A DNA stretch of 64,000 nucleotides from Shewanella sp. UCD-KL12 (GCF_001957125.1 NZ_MPHJ01000002.1:124001-188000), one strand, 5' to 3'. Shown: positions 17,345 to 26,929, numbered from the stretch's first letter. The notes: generated from the letters alone by a model not told the origin. A program made the numbers and translations.

Positions 17345-19387
17345 TTAACGTCCGCCAGGCTCTGCGAAACGAGTCATCCACTCTTCTACTTGGTTATACC
17401 AGTAGATAGAGTTATTGGGCTTCATGATCCAGTGGTTCTCATCTGGGTAGTAGATCATCTTAGACTCAACGCCGCGACTTTGCAGGGTACGAAACAGCTC
17501 AAACCCTTGTCCTACAGGTACGCGGTAATCAAGTTGACCGTGGATCACTAAAGTTGGGGTCTTGAAGTTACCAGCGCCGTAGTGTGGAGAGATTGATTTA
17601 TAGATCTCAGGTTTATCCCAGTAGTTACCAAAACGGGTACTGTGAACTGAAAAATCGGCCGCCATCTGCGAATACATGTTGTAGACCGCTGCATGGATCA
17701 ATAGGGCATTAAATGGGTTCTCTTGGCCAAGAATGATAGAGCTTAGGTAGCCACCATAACTTGCGCCGCCAGCGACCATTCGATCGCTATCGATCCAAGA
17801 CTTCTCTTCGAACCAATCCGTTGCCTTCATCACATCTTCCAGTGACTTGTTCTTCCAGTCAGGGTTAATACTATCGGTAAATGCTTGACCGAAACTGTTA
17901 GAGCCATGGAAGTTAGGCCAAGCGGTCACATATCCCCATGAAGCAAAGGTTTGTGCATTCCAGCGGTAGTGAAAACCGTCAGAAATAGCCCCATGTGGCC
18001 CGCCGTGGATTAACATCATCAAGGGATACTTTTTGCTAGAATCAAATCCTGGAGGATAATGTACCCACATCTGGATATCTTGATCGTCGTAGCCCTTGTA
18101 GGTCACCGACTCGTAAGTGCCCAAATCAACATCTTTTAAGATATCGTCATTGAAGCTATCTAAACGATTGGTTTTACCATTACGTGGGTTGATGCTGACA
18201 ATACGAGCTGGGTAGAGGAAGCTATCATTCGCAGCGACTAAGGTGCCATCTTTAGCAATAGAAGGTTTGCCGAAGTTAGTGGCCTTAGTGATAGGTTTTA
18301 CTTTGCCGTTTTTTGCACTGATATGATAAATGCGGCGTGTTGCGGCATCATCGATTGCTGCATAAAAGCCTTTGTTATCAGGCGTCCAGATAAAGCGTGA
18401 AACAGAGCGGTCCCAGTCAGTGGTGATCGTCCGTTCACTGCGCTTTTTCAGGTCTAGTAAGACTAGATTGGCAGTATCGGCATAAAAACCATGAATTAGC
18501 TGGCGGGTAAAAGCCAGTGTCTTTCCGTCTGGGCTAAAGCTAGGGTTCGTATCGGGCGCTTCATTTTTTGGGGTGATGTTTTCAGCTTTATCACTACCAA
18601 TTTTACCTAAGAAAATATCAACTTTTGGGTCAACTTGCCTAGTTTTGAGCTCGGCCTCCCAGCCATTAGCGTTGAAGGCAATCCAATGTTCACTTGGATC
18701 GATATCGTAGCTAGCAGCACTTTGCGATGAGCGAGGCAGCTCAATCTGCATCGGCTGAGTGATCGCTTCTATATCACCGCCTTGAGCCGAGATACGAAAT
18801 ACATGGGCTTGCCTCTCTTCATCAAGCCAGTGATCAAAGCTTGAATAAGGCAATGCATTCCACTGGTGTGCCGACATCTTGCTCTCTTCATCGGCCTTAA
18901 GCTGCTTAGCCATTTCGTCCCAGTTTTTACCTGGGAAGATGTTGCTGATAAAGTAGATATGCTTACCGACCCATTTGATGCCATAAACACCACCAGGCAC
19001 ATTAGTCAGCTTTTGTGCTTCACCTGGTTTATTCATCGGTAGAAGGTAAACCTGACCTGCTTCATCTTTATCGCGTTTACTGATAAAGGCTAAAGTTTTG
19101 CCATCGGGTGAGAATGTTGCTTCACTGGCACGCATCCCTTCAGCGGTAAGTGGTCGTTGGCTGTTACCCTCTTTGTCAAATAGCCAAAGTTGGGTCGAGC
19201 CTTTGTCTTCAGGCACATCATACTTAGTCACAGGGGCGACAATATGGCCCCCCTGGTGAGAGATGATTGGGCTGCCTATCCGGTTGAGTTGCCACAGCAC
19301 ATCAACCGAAAGTGGTTTAGTTTGCTCTGCAAACGCTGTTGCCATAGGCATCAGCAGGCACAGTAACACAATCCCTACTTTCTTCAC
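17345..19387 (-). CDS. S9-family prolyl oligopeptidase-like peptidase
   Basis: 680 residues with a signal peptide (about 1-20, ending AFA). Residues about 30-400 are WD40/TolB-like repeats (SPDGKTLAF occurs twice) forming a beta-propeller. The C-terminal alpha/beta-hydrolase domain holds Ser543 in GGASYGG, Asp620 in HGQLDYRVP and His652 in DENHW. This layout is that of exported dipeptidyl-peptidase or acylaminoacyl-peptidase types. The start is GTG with AAGGAG eight bases upstream. It probably trims peptides in the periplasm or outside the cell. It has its own terminator. Confidence 0.9.
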   Translation of the reverse strand: MKKVGIVLLCLLMPMATAFAEQTKPLSVDVLWQLNRIGSPIISHQGGHIVAPVTKYDVPEDKGSTQLWLFDKEGNSQRPLTAEGMRASEATFSPDGKTLAFISKRDKDEAGQVYLLPMNKPGEAQKLTNVPGGVYGIKWVGKHIYFISNIFPGKNWDEMAKQLKADEESKMSAHQWNALPYSSFDHWLDEERQAHVFRISAQGGDIEAITQPMQIELPRSSQSAASYDIDPSEHWIAFNANGWEAELKTRQVDPKVDIFLGKIGSDKAENITPKNEAPDTNPSFSPDGKTLAFTRQLIHGFYADTANLVLLDLKKRSERTITTDWDRSVSRFIWTPDNKGFYAAIDDAATRRIYHISAKNGKVKPITKATNFGKPSIAKDGTLVAANDSFLYPARIVSINPRNGKTNRLDSFNDDILKDVDLGTYESVTYKGYDDQDIQMWVHYPPGFDSSKKYPLMMLIHGGPHGAISDGFHYRWNAQTFASWGYVTAWPNFHGSNSFGQAFTDSINPDWKNKSLEDVMKATDWFEEKSWIDSDRMVAGGASYGGYLSSIILGQENPFNALLIHAAVYNMYSQMAADFSVHSTRFGNYWDKPEIYKSISPHYGAGNFKTPTLVIHGQLDYRVPVGQGFELFRTLQSRGVESKMIYYPDENHWIMKPNNSIYWYNQVEEWMTRFAEPGGR

Positions 19388-19540
19388 GAGTGGATCTCCT
19401 TAGGTATAGTTTCAATTTGTTTGGAAGTTATTGCTTTAACTTATTTTTGTTTTAACCGGCACATTGCCGGAGCAACATTATAGCGATGAAAATGCCAAAT
19501 GGGGGAGGAATATTGCTACAGTGTTATACAAGGTACTAGA

Positions 19541-19999
19541 CTACCAAACCCTTTTATTACCGCTCTTTAACGGAATGTCTCCACTAATAACCTCAAGCAT
19601 CTCACCGGTAAGAGTGACGAGTTTAGCTTCTATGTGCATTGTCATCGGAAAATGCTCATCTGGCGGCTTAATAATCACCTCTGCATAGGTGGGGTAGCGA
19701 TTTGAGAGCATGTAATATTTTCCCTCCCACTCGCAGTCAAAGAAAAAATTAGGCTCTGTTAGGTTAATGTTCTCTAGCCGACCTTTAGTACTTCTAAGGT
19801 ACTTGTCGGTGGTGATTATGTTGCAGCTGTTATTGTCAGAAGTGCTGAGTGTTTTGCTCTGGTGGCTAAAGGTAAAGGCGAGAGCGGACTTACCCGCAAG
19901 CTTGCTTTGATCCCCTCCAAGATAGGTGTCTAGTTCTATGGTGGTCGCAAAGCTCATTGATGGAATGAGTAAGAGAATTGCAAAGCGTAATGCGTTCAA
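19541..19999 (-). CDS. Hypothetical secreted protein (152 aa)
   Basis: An N-terminal signal peptide (about 1-18, ending SFA) is followed by a beta-rich domain with two cysteines (NSCNII and FDCEW) likely to form a disulphide. I do not recognise the family. It lies upstream of the S9 peptidase on the same strand, 153 bp away. Translation from the ATG at 19999 gives a well-formed signal sequence. Confidence 0.55.
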   Translation of the reverse strand: MNALRFAILLLIPSMSFATTIELDTYLGGDQSKLAGKSALAFTFSHQSKTLSTSDNNSCNIITTDKYLRSTKGRLENINLTEPNFFFDCEWEGKYYMLSNRYPTYAEVIIKPPDEHFPMTMHIEAKLVTLTGEMLEVISGDIPLKSGNKRVW

Positions 20000-20341
20000 T
20001 ATAACCTCCCATAAAGCGTTTAGCTATCGAATGATATTACTATCAACCGGTTGAAGTTAATCGCGTTATTGATAAACCGCCCTTAATAGAATAGTGAGGA
20101 TTAACTATTACAGTCAAGTATTTAGACGTCGGTTGTTGTTATTAGAATCAACGTAGAATGCGTCTTTCTATCAGTGCAGGTTTACTTTGAACAAGGGCTA
20201 TTTTTACGTCTACTTATGCTTGCAGCTTTTGTCTGTTACGACTTCAGTCTGAGCAACTATAATTTGGCTAATAGATGCTTATTTATTGGCAAATATTGCA
20301 GTGATAATATTATAAAGTGTTGAGAGATAAAGGTACTGGTT
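20000..20341. other. Gene-free stretch
   Basis: 342 bp between two divergently transcribed small genes. It presumably carries both promoters. No gene or strong inverted repeat was found. Confidence 0.35.
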
Positions 20342-20548
20342 ATGACTGAACTCAAGATAAAGAATATTGGCAAGGGGCTAGGGCTTGAGCTGCCGCAAGA
20401 TGTGGTTGAAGGTTTACATCTTGGTGTCGGTGATAGTATCTGCATAGAGAAGTTATCCCAAGGTAGCTATCGTCTGGTATCGAAAAGAGATGAATCCGCT
20501 GAGCAAATGGCATTAATTGAAGGCTACATGCATGAAGAGGACGCTTAA
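20342..20548 (+). CDS. AbrB/MazE-type DNA-binding antitoxin, apparently orphan
   Basis: 68 residues. The N-terminal half (LKIKNIGKGLGLELPQDVVEGLHLGVGDSICIE) is a swapped-hairpin AbrB/MazE/SpoVT fold: a strand, the conserved GLxLP turn and LGVGDxIxIE. Such antitoxins are normally followed by a Doc or MazF toxin a few bases downstream. Here the next 30 bp lead straight into a miniature repeat element and no toxin gene follows. It may be a toxin-less remnant or a free-standing regulator. Confidence 0.75.
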   Translation: MTELKIKNIGKGLGLELPQDVVEGLHLGVGDSICIEKLSQGSYRLVSKRDESAEQMALIEGYMHEEDA

Positions 20549-20578
20549 AGGGTCTTTACCTGTGAGCTAACCATTTAA

Positions 20579-20841
20579 TACCAATCAGGATAAGAAAGTG
20601 ATCTACTCAGAGCGCTTTTTTGCAACTAATTCAAGGCGAATAGATGACGGAATGGTTATTCCCTTGTGAGGCTATTCAACGAAGAAGTAGGCAGCCAAAA
20701 ACACTCCTGAAAGGCGAGTTTTAGCACTTCAAATGCAGTTTTAACGAGCTAGAACGTAGAATAACTATGCGCTTCACTCGTTGCCTTGCCTCTGAAGCGC
20801 TAATACCTCGCTGAGCGATCACATCTTTATGCTGGTTGGTA
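20579..20841. repeat. Miniature inverted-repeat element, copy 3
   Basis: 263 bp with the clearest termini. The left end reads TACCAATCAGGATAAGAAAG and the complement of the right end TACCAACCAGCATAAAGATG. The core GGTTATTCCCTTGTGAGGC matches copy 2. It ends 8 bp from the stop codon of the DUF1707 gene, so it may also serve as a transcript end for both convergent neighbours. Confidence 0.85.
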
Positions 20842-20849
20842 TAATGTCC

Positions 20850-21491
20850 TCAACTAAATGTGTCTTTAAGCTGATTAGCAAAGGCAATGAACTTCTCTTT
20901 GATGGTGCGCTTTACAGATACAGACAGATCACCAAGTATCACTTTACCTTCAATGGTGATCACCGGTGCTTGTCGATTTGCCATTGAGGGCGCTCTATTT
21001 TCAATGCTACTAACGGCGCAGTATGTCTTGCAGACCACATTGATATTTTCAGGGATATAGATGGTACAGCTGCCAAGCACACAGTTGAGATTGATGGTTA
21101 CATTTTGGTATTGAAAGATGGCGTCGGTAAAGTCGAGTGTCGTCTCGCCAAGTACATTGCTTAGTTTTATCTTGCTAGGAACTTCCCACTGACCGCTACG
21201 TTCATTACTGCTTAGAATACAGTTAATATTGAGCGTATCCTCGGACTGCTTTGATGAGTAGTTTGGGGTAAATTGTTTATCTTTTTGCTTACTATAATCG
21301 GCATCGGCTGATAGAGGTAGATCGGCCACCAGTGACATTAGCTCTTCGTGAGAGCTAGAATCCATAGCATCATCGAGGCGACGCTCAAATGCTTCAACGG
21401 ATATCATGCCGTGACTGTAATTAACGATAAGTTTATCGATGACCTCTTCACGAACCTGTTCAATGGGCCTATCTTCTAATGTGACTGACAT
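20850..21491 (-). CDS. DUF1707 / LiaF-C-terminal-like protein
   Basis: 213 residues. Residues 5-60 match the DUF1707 SHOCT-like module (RPIEQVREEVIDKLIVNYSHGMISVEAFERRLDDAM). Residues about 90-195 are a beta-helix-like domain resembling the C-terminus of LiaF/YvqF (IKLSNVLGETTLDF, LNCVLGSCTIYIP). No membrane helix is present. AAGGAG lies six bases before the ATG. In Firmicutes LiaF represses a cell-envelope stress kinase; the role here is not known. Confidence 0.75.
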   Translation of the reverse strand: MSVTLEDRPIEQVREEVIDKLIVNYSHGMISVEAFERRLDDAMDSSSHEELMSLVADLPLSADADYSKQKDKQFTPNYSSKQSEDTLNINCILSSNERSGQWEVPSKIKLSNVLGETTLDFTDAIFQYQNVTINLNCVLGSCTIYIPENINVVCKTYCAVSSIENRAPSMANRQAPVITIEGKVILGDLSVSVKRTIKEKFIAFANQLKDTFS

Positions 21492-21704
21492 TCGCCGCTC
21501 CTTTGGCTTACTCTGTTATTAGCATACTCTTTTAGGTGAACAATAAGTAAGCATTTTTTATGCCGCTTGGCTAATTATGTTTTGAATCAGTTTATTAGAT
21601 GATCACCGTTAAGCTAATAAGTGAGGGATAGCGTCATTTTAGTTAAAATTAGCACCAAAATATGGTTGTTTTAACAGCTAATGATTTTTTAGAGGAGGGG
21701 GAAA

Positions 21705-21724
21705 CGCAGTGGCAAGCCACTGCG
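21705..21724 (-). terminator. Hairpin after the lipoprotein gene
   Basis: Perfect 9-bp stem CGCAGTGGC/GCCACTGCG with a 2-base loop, 56 bp beyond the lipoprotein stop codon on the minus strand. The U-tract is weak (GTTTCC), so it may end transcription inefficiently or protect the 3' end. Confidence 0.5.
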
Positions 21725-21779
21725 TGGTTATATCATTGAGCCAGCCATAATTTTCAGTGCTGACTGCTGGAGAGGCTGA

Positions 21780-22280
21780 CTAGTCTAAGAAAGCTAGTTC
21801 AAGATGAGCCTTATCACCCATCACTTCGACGGCAACACGGTAATTAGTTACAGCGGCTTTCCACTCAACCTCGTCAAGATCTAGGTTGTAGACTCCCGAC
21901 TCGGCTTCATGGGTATTAAGCGTGCATTGTTCATCTGTAATACAGTTTGAATGGTTAGCTTGATGCCAAGCAAGTTTATACTTGGTTGAAGCTTGCCCCT
22001 CTTCAGGGTAACCCATAATGACCAAGTTGAAGGCGCTTGCTGAAGTAACCTGCTTGTCATCATCTCCTGTTAATGTGAGGGTGACACTGCCTTTTTCACC
22101 ATCGACGCTTTGTAATACGGCGCTAAGAGACTGGGTGTCGTTTATGTCGATAGTGGTAACTGGTGGCTCGACAGGTGGCTCGACTGGAGGCTCTGTGGTG
22201 TTATCATCATCCGAGCTGCCGCAACCTAACATCAAAACTGAACTTAGCCCTATGGCTAGACATATTTTAGTGTGTTTCAT
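21780..22280 (-). CDS. Hypothetical lipoprotein
   Basis: The start is set at the ATG giving MKHTKICLAIGLSSVLMLGC, a lipoprotein signal with lipobox LMLGC; it has AGGGGA ten bases upstream. An ATG 42 bases further upstream in frame would put a non-signal-like stretch in front. The mature protein opens with SSDDD, then repeats of EPPV that form a flexible tether (about residues 29-43), then a beta-rich domain. It starts 16 bp after the split-Soret-type cytochrome gene on the same strand and is likely its partner. The family is not recognised. Confidence 0.7.
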   Translation of the reverse strand: MKHTKICLAIGLSSVLMLGCGSSDDDNTTEPPVEPPVEPPVTTIDINDTQSLSAVLQSVDGEKGSVTLTLTGDDDKQVTSASAFNLVIMGYPEEGQASTKYKLAWHQANHSNCITDEQCTLNTHEAESGVYNLDLDEVEWKAAVTNYRVAVEVMGDKAHLELAFLD

Positions 22281-22296
22281 CTTAGTTCCCCTGCTA

Positions 22297-23106
22297 TTAG
22301 TGGCCGCCATGGCAGGTATCACATGACATATTGGTTTTCACACTTGGCGCAAATGTAGATTCAGCTGTGTGACAAGACTGACAGCTTGCAACCACGTCTG
22401 AGACTGGGTGATCATTAACTGTTTCACCGTCAAAGGCCTTGTTAAGCATCACAATAAGTTCATAAACGACAGATGCTGAAAGCTGTTTGCAGCGCATCCC
22501 TTTCTCGCTAAATGATTTGCCGTTTTCACTGGCCCAAAGACTGATTGAAGAGTGGCACAGTATGCTGTTTGCAGCGGTTGGTTTGCCGACTTGATCCAGC
22601 GTCTCTGCCATATCGGCGCCAATACCTGAGATAAATTCAGGGGTTTGTAGTGGTAGCATCTCTGTTTCATAGAAGCGCATGGTTTGGCTAAGGAAAGCGT
22701 TAGCTGGTTCGCCGTTAATAGATAACAGATTAGCAAGCATACCTGCAGCATTGATGTTGCCACATACGGTTCCCTCTCCTAACATGCCAGCATAGCCGTA
22801 ATGAGCCATGGCTGTTGGTACTTGGGCAAATTTGTCAGCATCGGGTGAGTTGGACTCAGCAAGACTTTTTATGATCCCATCAAAGACTTGATACATACAG
22901 CCATTTGAAGTTTCATATGCTCGCTTTGCTACAGCCATAGGATCAAGCTTTGTATATGCCAGCCTAGTACCTACCTCAAGTTTCCAATCTCCACTGCTAC
23001 TGGTTACCGCTGCAATAACTGGATTAGCAACCAATGCACTACCTGCTGCCACAGACGAAATACCAATAATACGGTTAATCGCTTGTCTTCTATTTAGTGT
23101 TTTCAT
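22297..23106 (-). CDS. Split-Soret-type dihaem cytochrome c
   Basis: 269 residues. The N-terminus RRQAINRIIGISSVAAGSALVANPVIAA looks like a twin-arginine or Sec export signal. The C-terminus holds two haem-binding motifs, CQSCH and CDTCH. The body carries spaced cysteines and glycines (NGCMYQVFDG, GEGTVCGN, CHSSISLW, GMRCKQLS) resembling the C_GCAxxG_C_C family and split-Soret cytochromes. It should bind two c-type haems in the periplasm. It heads an operon with a lipoprotein and faces a ToxR-like regulator. Confidence 0.8.
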   Translation of the reverse strand: MKTLNRRQAINRIIGISSVAAGSALVANPVIAAVTSSSGDWKLEVGTRLAYTKLDPMAVAKRAYETSNGCMYQVFDGIIKSLAESNSPDADKFAQVPTAMAHYGYAGMLGEGTVCGNINAAGMLANLLSINGEPANAFLSQTMRFYETEMLPLQTPEFISGIGADMAETLDQVGKPTAANSILCHSSISLWASENGKSFSEKGMRCKQLSASVVYELIVMLNKAFDGETVNDHPVSDVVASCQSCHTAESTFAPSVKTNMSCDTCHGGH

Positions 23107-23637
23107 CTTATTACGTTCCCATTTTTTTATGTGTCACTCATTATGAAAGTGAGTGTATTTGCACTGAACCACGGCCTAAAAGTCTTAACCTATTTCCAGG
23201 CTGTTTTGGCTTGAGTTAAGAATGACAGGCTAAAAAAATGTGAATGAGAGCTTGGTCAAAGTAATTTTTACTGCAACTTTTCAGATGATGATTAAGGGGA
23301 ATGGTTTATGTAACTAACCATAAGTGGCTTGTTTTGTGGTGGGTAATGCTGGTAAGTGATGGCTGTAAGAGATGTAATGCTGATTACAGCTTTTTATGAT
23401 TGATATTATGGCGGGCATTTTGCGCGCTTGATCTCACAATAGGTTTATTTCTCTAAAAATGTGTCTAAACCAATTCGTTTTTGTACACAAAGTATAATTT
23501 TTTTACGCTTAAGTTAGATCTGTCTCATGTTTGTTTCAAATAACCCAAGTGCTTGAGTAAACTGTGATTGGTTGAATGTTTGTGACATGTTAATTGCAGT
23601 AAAATGCCGTATCGATTTTATGGTGGGCGCTATTGAT
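23107..23637. other. Divergent promoter region, gene-free
   Basis: About 530 bp between the cytochrome operon (leftward) and the ToxR-like gene (rightward). It is AT-rich and should contain both promoters. No gene or strong inverted repeat was identified. Confidence 0.4.
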
Positions 23638-24387
23638 ATGCGATTAAAAATCTTTGAATTTGATATTGCCAATAGTCAGTTGTTCAATAGTGAAACTCAA
23701 AGCGTATTTCATTTAACACGGACTGAATGCTTGGTACTCGAGCAGTTGGCTGTGCATTCAAATCAAGTGATGAGCAAAGGCCAACTGGCCTGTGCTGGCT
23801 CACAGACTGCTGTGATGAGTGAGTCTGCAGTGGCTAAAGCGGTATTTACTCTGAGAAAATATTTTGGTGAAAGTCATGCCGATCTTATCGAAACCTTACC
23901 ACGTAAAGGTTATCGCCTTAACATTGTAGTACCGAATGCTAACTGGGTTGAGCAAATTAAGCAGCGTAAGAAGCAACTTATGTTTGTGGCTATCTTATTA
24001 CTAACCTTAGCCACTCTTATGGTGGCTGCGATGCATAAATATATCTTGTTTAAAGGGGCGGAGACACCGATTAAGATCAGTCGTGATGTCATGCTCAAGA
24101 GTGATCAACAGATTGTAATTACTTGGCTCGAATCGCCGAGAATGCAGCTGAGACAAGAGATCCCAATCGAAGAAAAGCTGATCTTCGCATTGAATCGTTG
24201 TCAGAGTGTCGCCTGGCAGCATGTATATTTGGCGTTTTCTAATGATATGCAGGTGCTGAACGTGTCTCTGTCTGGTAAAAGTTCAGCGGGGGGAACGCTA
24301 ATGAGAAATATTAAAACCAGTGACTTTAGTTTAAGCCCTAAGTTTATCTCAGATAACTGGCTTCACGAGGTATCGCTCTGTGATTAA
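23638..24387 (+). CDS. ToxR/CadC-type membrane-bound winged-helix regulator
   Basis: 249 residues from the chosen ATG (MRLKIFEFD), which has GGTGGG upstream; in-frame starts exist at 23572 (TTG), 23587 and 23620. Residues 1-95 form an OmpR-like winged helix (LTRTECLVLEQLAVHSNQVMSKGQL, ending LPRKGYRL). A membrane helix follows at about 113-131 and then a periplasmic domain with two cysteines. This is the CadC/ToxR architecture, in which the periplasmic part senses the signal. It is divergent from the cytochrome operon, a plausible target. Confidence 0.8.
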   Translation: MRLKIFEFDIANSQLFNSETQSVFHLTRTECLVLEQLAVHSNQVMSKGQLACAGSQTAVMSESAVAKAVFTLRKYFGESHADLIETLPRKGYRLNIVVPNANWVEQIKQRKKQLMFVAILLLTLATLMVAAMHKYILFKGAETPIKISRDVMLKSDQQIVITWLESPRMQLRQEIPIEEKLIFALNRCQSVAWQHVYLAFSNDMQVLNVSLSGKSSAGGTLMRNIKTSDFSLSPKFISDNWLHEVSLCD

Positions 24388-24904
24388 ACCTTTTAACGTC
24401 ATGATAATCAGCTTGTTATGTCTCTTGCTTACTGCTGTGATTGTTTATCAACATATAAAAGCGACAGAAGTAGATATAGTGTTGTCTTGTCGCAATGAGC
24501 TGGTGGCTTCTAACCCCAAAACAAACGCTATTGAGCATCACCTACTCATTGCTGATTTTGCTCTGCAAAAACGCTCGGCTAGCATTAGTTATCGCTATTT
24601 CACCCATGAGGGGATCCCGATTGCGACCCTGCACCTCAAAGGCGATGTGCTCAGTGCCAATAAGAGTAAAGATATCTACATTCTTAACTTAGTTAACAGT
24701 GAGTTAGTTCGCCATAACAGTGACCTTGCACTGCCACAACACGCCAGTCATCTAGAAGCTTTTGCGAGTCGTAATATCAGTAAGCAGGGCGTGCATAACC
24801 TAACGATTCAATTGGCCAGTCGAAATGATAAGGAGCACACAGCACTGCTGTATTTTCTACCTAGCACCAATATCTGTGCCTGTAGCTTAGTGACTATGGG
24901 CTAG
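24380..24904 (+). CDS. Small membrane-anchored partner of the ToxR-like regulator
   Basis: 174 residues from a GTG that overlaps the regulator gene by 8 bp, implying translational coupling. One N-terminal helix (about 7-24) is followed by a periplasmic domain with a Cys pair near the C-terminus (NICACSL). Size, topology and coupling copy the ToxR-ToxS and MarT-FidL arrangements, so it may stabilise or modulate the sensor. The sequence itself is not clearly ToxS. Confidence 0.6.
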   Translation: MIKPFNVMIISLLCLLLTAVIVYQHIKATEVDIVLSCRNELVASNPKTNAIEHHLLIADFALQKRSASISYRYFTHEGIPIATLHLKGDVLSANKSKDIYILNLVNSELVRHNSDLALPQHASHLEAFASRNISKQGVHNLTIQLASRNDKEHTALLYFLPSTNICACSLVTMG

Positions 24905-25110
24905 CTTTCAGTTAATTATCGGTTCGTTTCACGGGTATTAACTCTTGTTAGCACTCTTGTAGAACTCTAGTAAGAATAAGCACTTGATGCAAATCAACAA
25001 AGTCCCTGATAGCTGTTTAAATCGACATCAAAAGGTTTAGATTGAGAAGGCATGCCTGCGTGTCTTTTTCTTGAACAAGACGATGATAGGTAAAAGCTTG
25101 AGGAGAAGTG

Positions 25111-25848
25111 ATGTTGACAGGTTCAGTGTTAGATTTAATTGCATTTATCTGCTTTGTGGTGAGTTGGATTGGCTACACCTATTTTGCCAAGTGGAAAGCC
25201 AAGAATACCAACTGTATCGCTCGCTGTTTGCACCAACACCGCATTCATTGGATGAACGAGTTGATGCGTCATGAGATGCGAGTCGGTGAAGCGGCATTAT
25301 TGGCAAACCTTGAGCGTAATATCACCTTCTTTGCCTCGACCTCAATGCTCATACTGGCTGGTGTACTAACACTCTTTGCTCAGGTGGGGCGACTAGAGTC
25401 TGTGATAGCCTCTATTCCTTACACTTCAGTGCCTACCGATGCGATGATCCAGTTAAAGTTGAGCCTGCTGACCTTTATCTTCGTAATGGCTTTCTTTCAG
25501 TTTACCTGGTCGATGCGCCAATATGGTTTCTTGAATGTAATGCTAGGAGCAACTCCGCTGCGAGAATACGAGAGTAGCGATCATATGAAAAACTACGCGA
25601 CTCAAATGGCAATAGTTCAAGATCAAGCTGCCCATGCTTATAACTATGGCTTGCGCGGTTACTACTTCTCTATGGCGGTGCTCAGTTGGTTCTTCCATCC
25701 ATTGCTCTTTATTATCACTAGCTTGTTGGTTGTTTATACCTTGTATCGACGAGAGTTCAAGTCGAAGGCCGTTTTGGCGATCACCCAAGGAATGATCATG
25801 TTGCAAAGGGAGGAGCAGGAGCAAAAAGAGATGGGAAACCGACATTAA
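25111..25848 (+). CDS. DUF599 family membrane protein
   Basis: About 245 residues with four main hydrophobic helices. The sequence WMNELMRHEMRVGEAALLANLERNITFFAS and LREYESSDHMKNYATQMA fits DUF599, a family of unknown function. The ATG at 25111 is preferred over the GTG three bases earlier because AGGAG then has a 5-base spacing. It precedes an MscS gene on the same strand at a 107-bp distance. Confidence 0.75.
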   Translation: MLTGSVLDLIAFICFVVSWIGYTYFAKWKAKNTNCIARCLHQHRIHWMNELMRHEMRVGEAALLANLERNITFFASTSMLILAGVLTLFAQVGRLESVIASIPYTSVPTDAMIQLKLSLLTFIFVMAFFQFTWSMRQYGFLNVMLGATPLREYESSDHMKNYATQMAIVQDQAAHAYNYGLRGYYFSMAVLSWFFHPLLFIITSLLVVYTLYRREFKSKAVLAITQGMIMLQREEQEQKEMGNRH

Positions 25849-25955
25849 TCTCTGTAATAATGCAGGTAATACTTATCAGCATTATTACCTGTTAACAGCC
25901 CCCTTAAACGGAGCTCTGTAGGCTTGGTAATTACTCTGTATACAAAGAGGGTTCC

Positions 25956-26807
25956 GTGGACAAGCTCACCATTGCAGTTGATTTTTTATTAGCTAACAAG
26001 CTGTTATTCACTATTCTAATCATTGTTTTGATCTCCTTGATTAAGCGCTTAGTTGTCTCTTTGATCCGTGGTGATGTCCCGTTTTTAACTGAGACACAAC
26101 GCAAGTGGATGTCACGAACTAAGAATGGCACCTTTCTCTTAATTATCATCTTGCTGTTTGTGTTATGGCAAACGGAGATCAGTAAATTCGCACTTTCAGT
26201 CACCGCGATTGCCATTGCAATAGTGGTGGCCTCAAAAGAGATCATTTTGTGCTTCACTGGCTCCATTCAGCGCGCTAGCTCCCGCTCATTTGTTGTTGGC
26301 GACTGGATAGAAGTAGGTAAGTTGTGCGGTGAAGTTATCGAGCATAATTTGATGGCGACCGTGATCCAAGAGATTGATCTGCACCATGGTCAATATCACT
26401 TCACGGGTAAAACGGCCACCTTGCCTAATAGCATGTTTTTTAGCTACGCCGTCAAAAACCTCAACTTTATGAAACGTTATGTTTACCATGACTTTCATAT
26501 TACCGTGGCTGAATTTTATAACCTGTATCCACTCTTTCCTGCGCTGCAAAATAAAATAGAGGCCCATTGTGAGGACTTTAATGAAGTCGCTAAGCGCTAC
26601 AACAGTGTTATTGAAAAGCATGCTGGTGTCGATCTGCCCGGTTCTGAGCCCCATATTCATATCAGCAGCGGCCCTAATGGTGAGCAGCTAGTCCACATAA
26701 TGATTTTTTGCCCGACTGAACGTGCAGTTCATTTAGAGCAGCTTATTCGTGAAGACTTTATGATTGCTTACCACGAGACGTTTACTAAAGAGTCTGAAAG
26801 TCATTAA
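25956..26807 (+). CDS. MscS-family mechanosensitive channel
   Basis: 283 residues from a GTG start. Three hydrophobic helices (about 8-28, 50-67, 73-97) are followed by the MscS beta domain (RSFVVGDWIEVGKLCGEVIEHNLM) and a C-terminal alpha/beta domain. The pore-lining helix region VTAIAIAIVVASKEI is small-residue rich as in the family. It should release solutes on osmotic downshift. It is related to short YnaI/MscS forms but has no further N-terminal helices. Confidence 0.85.
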   Translation: MDKLTIAVDFLLANKLLFTILIIVLISLIKRLVVSLIRGDVPFLTETQRKWMSRTKNGTFLLIIILLFVLWQTEISKFALSVTAIAIAIVVASKEIILCFTGSIQRASSRSFVVGDWIEVGKLCGEVIEHNLMATVIQEIDLHHGQYHFTGKTATLPNSMFFSYAVKNLNFMKRYVYHDFHITVAEFYNLYPLFPALQNKIEAHCEDFNEVAKRYNSVIEKHAGVDLPGSEPHIHISSGPNGEQLVHIMIFCPTERAVHLEQLIREDFMIAYHETFTKESESH

Positions 26808-26929
26808 ACCGTATTTGTTAGAATAATCGGTGTTCCTAAGTTTTTAAAAATTGAAACTCTATAGCTGAAGATTGAAGTTACACTTGTGTTGGAAAGCTAT
26901 GTAGGAGAGGAATGCTTGCTGAGTAATTA

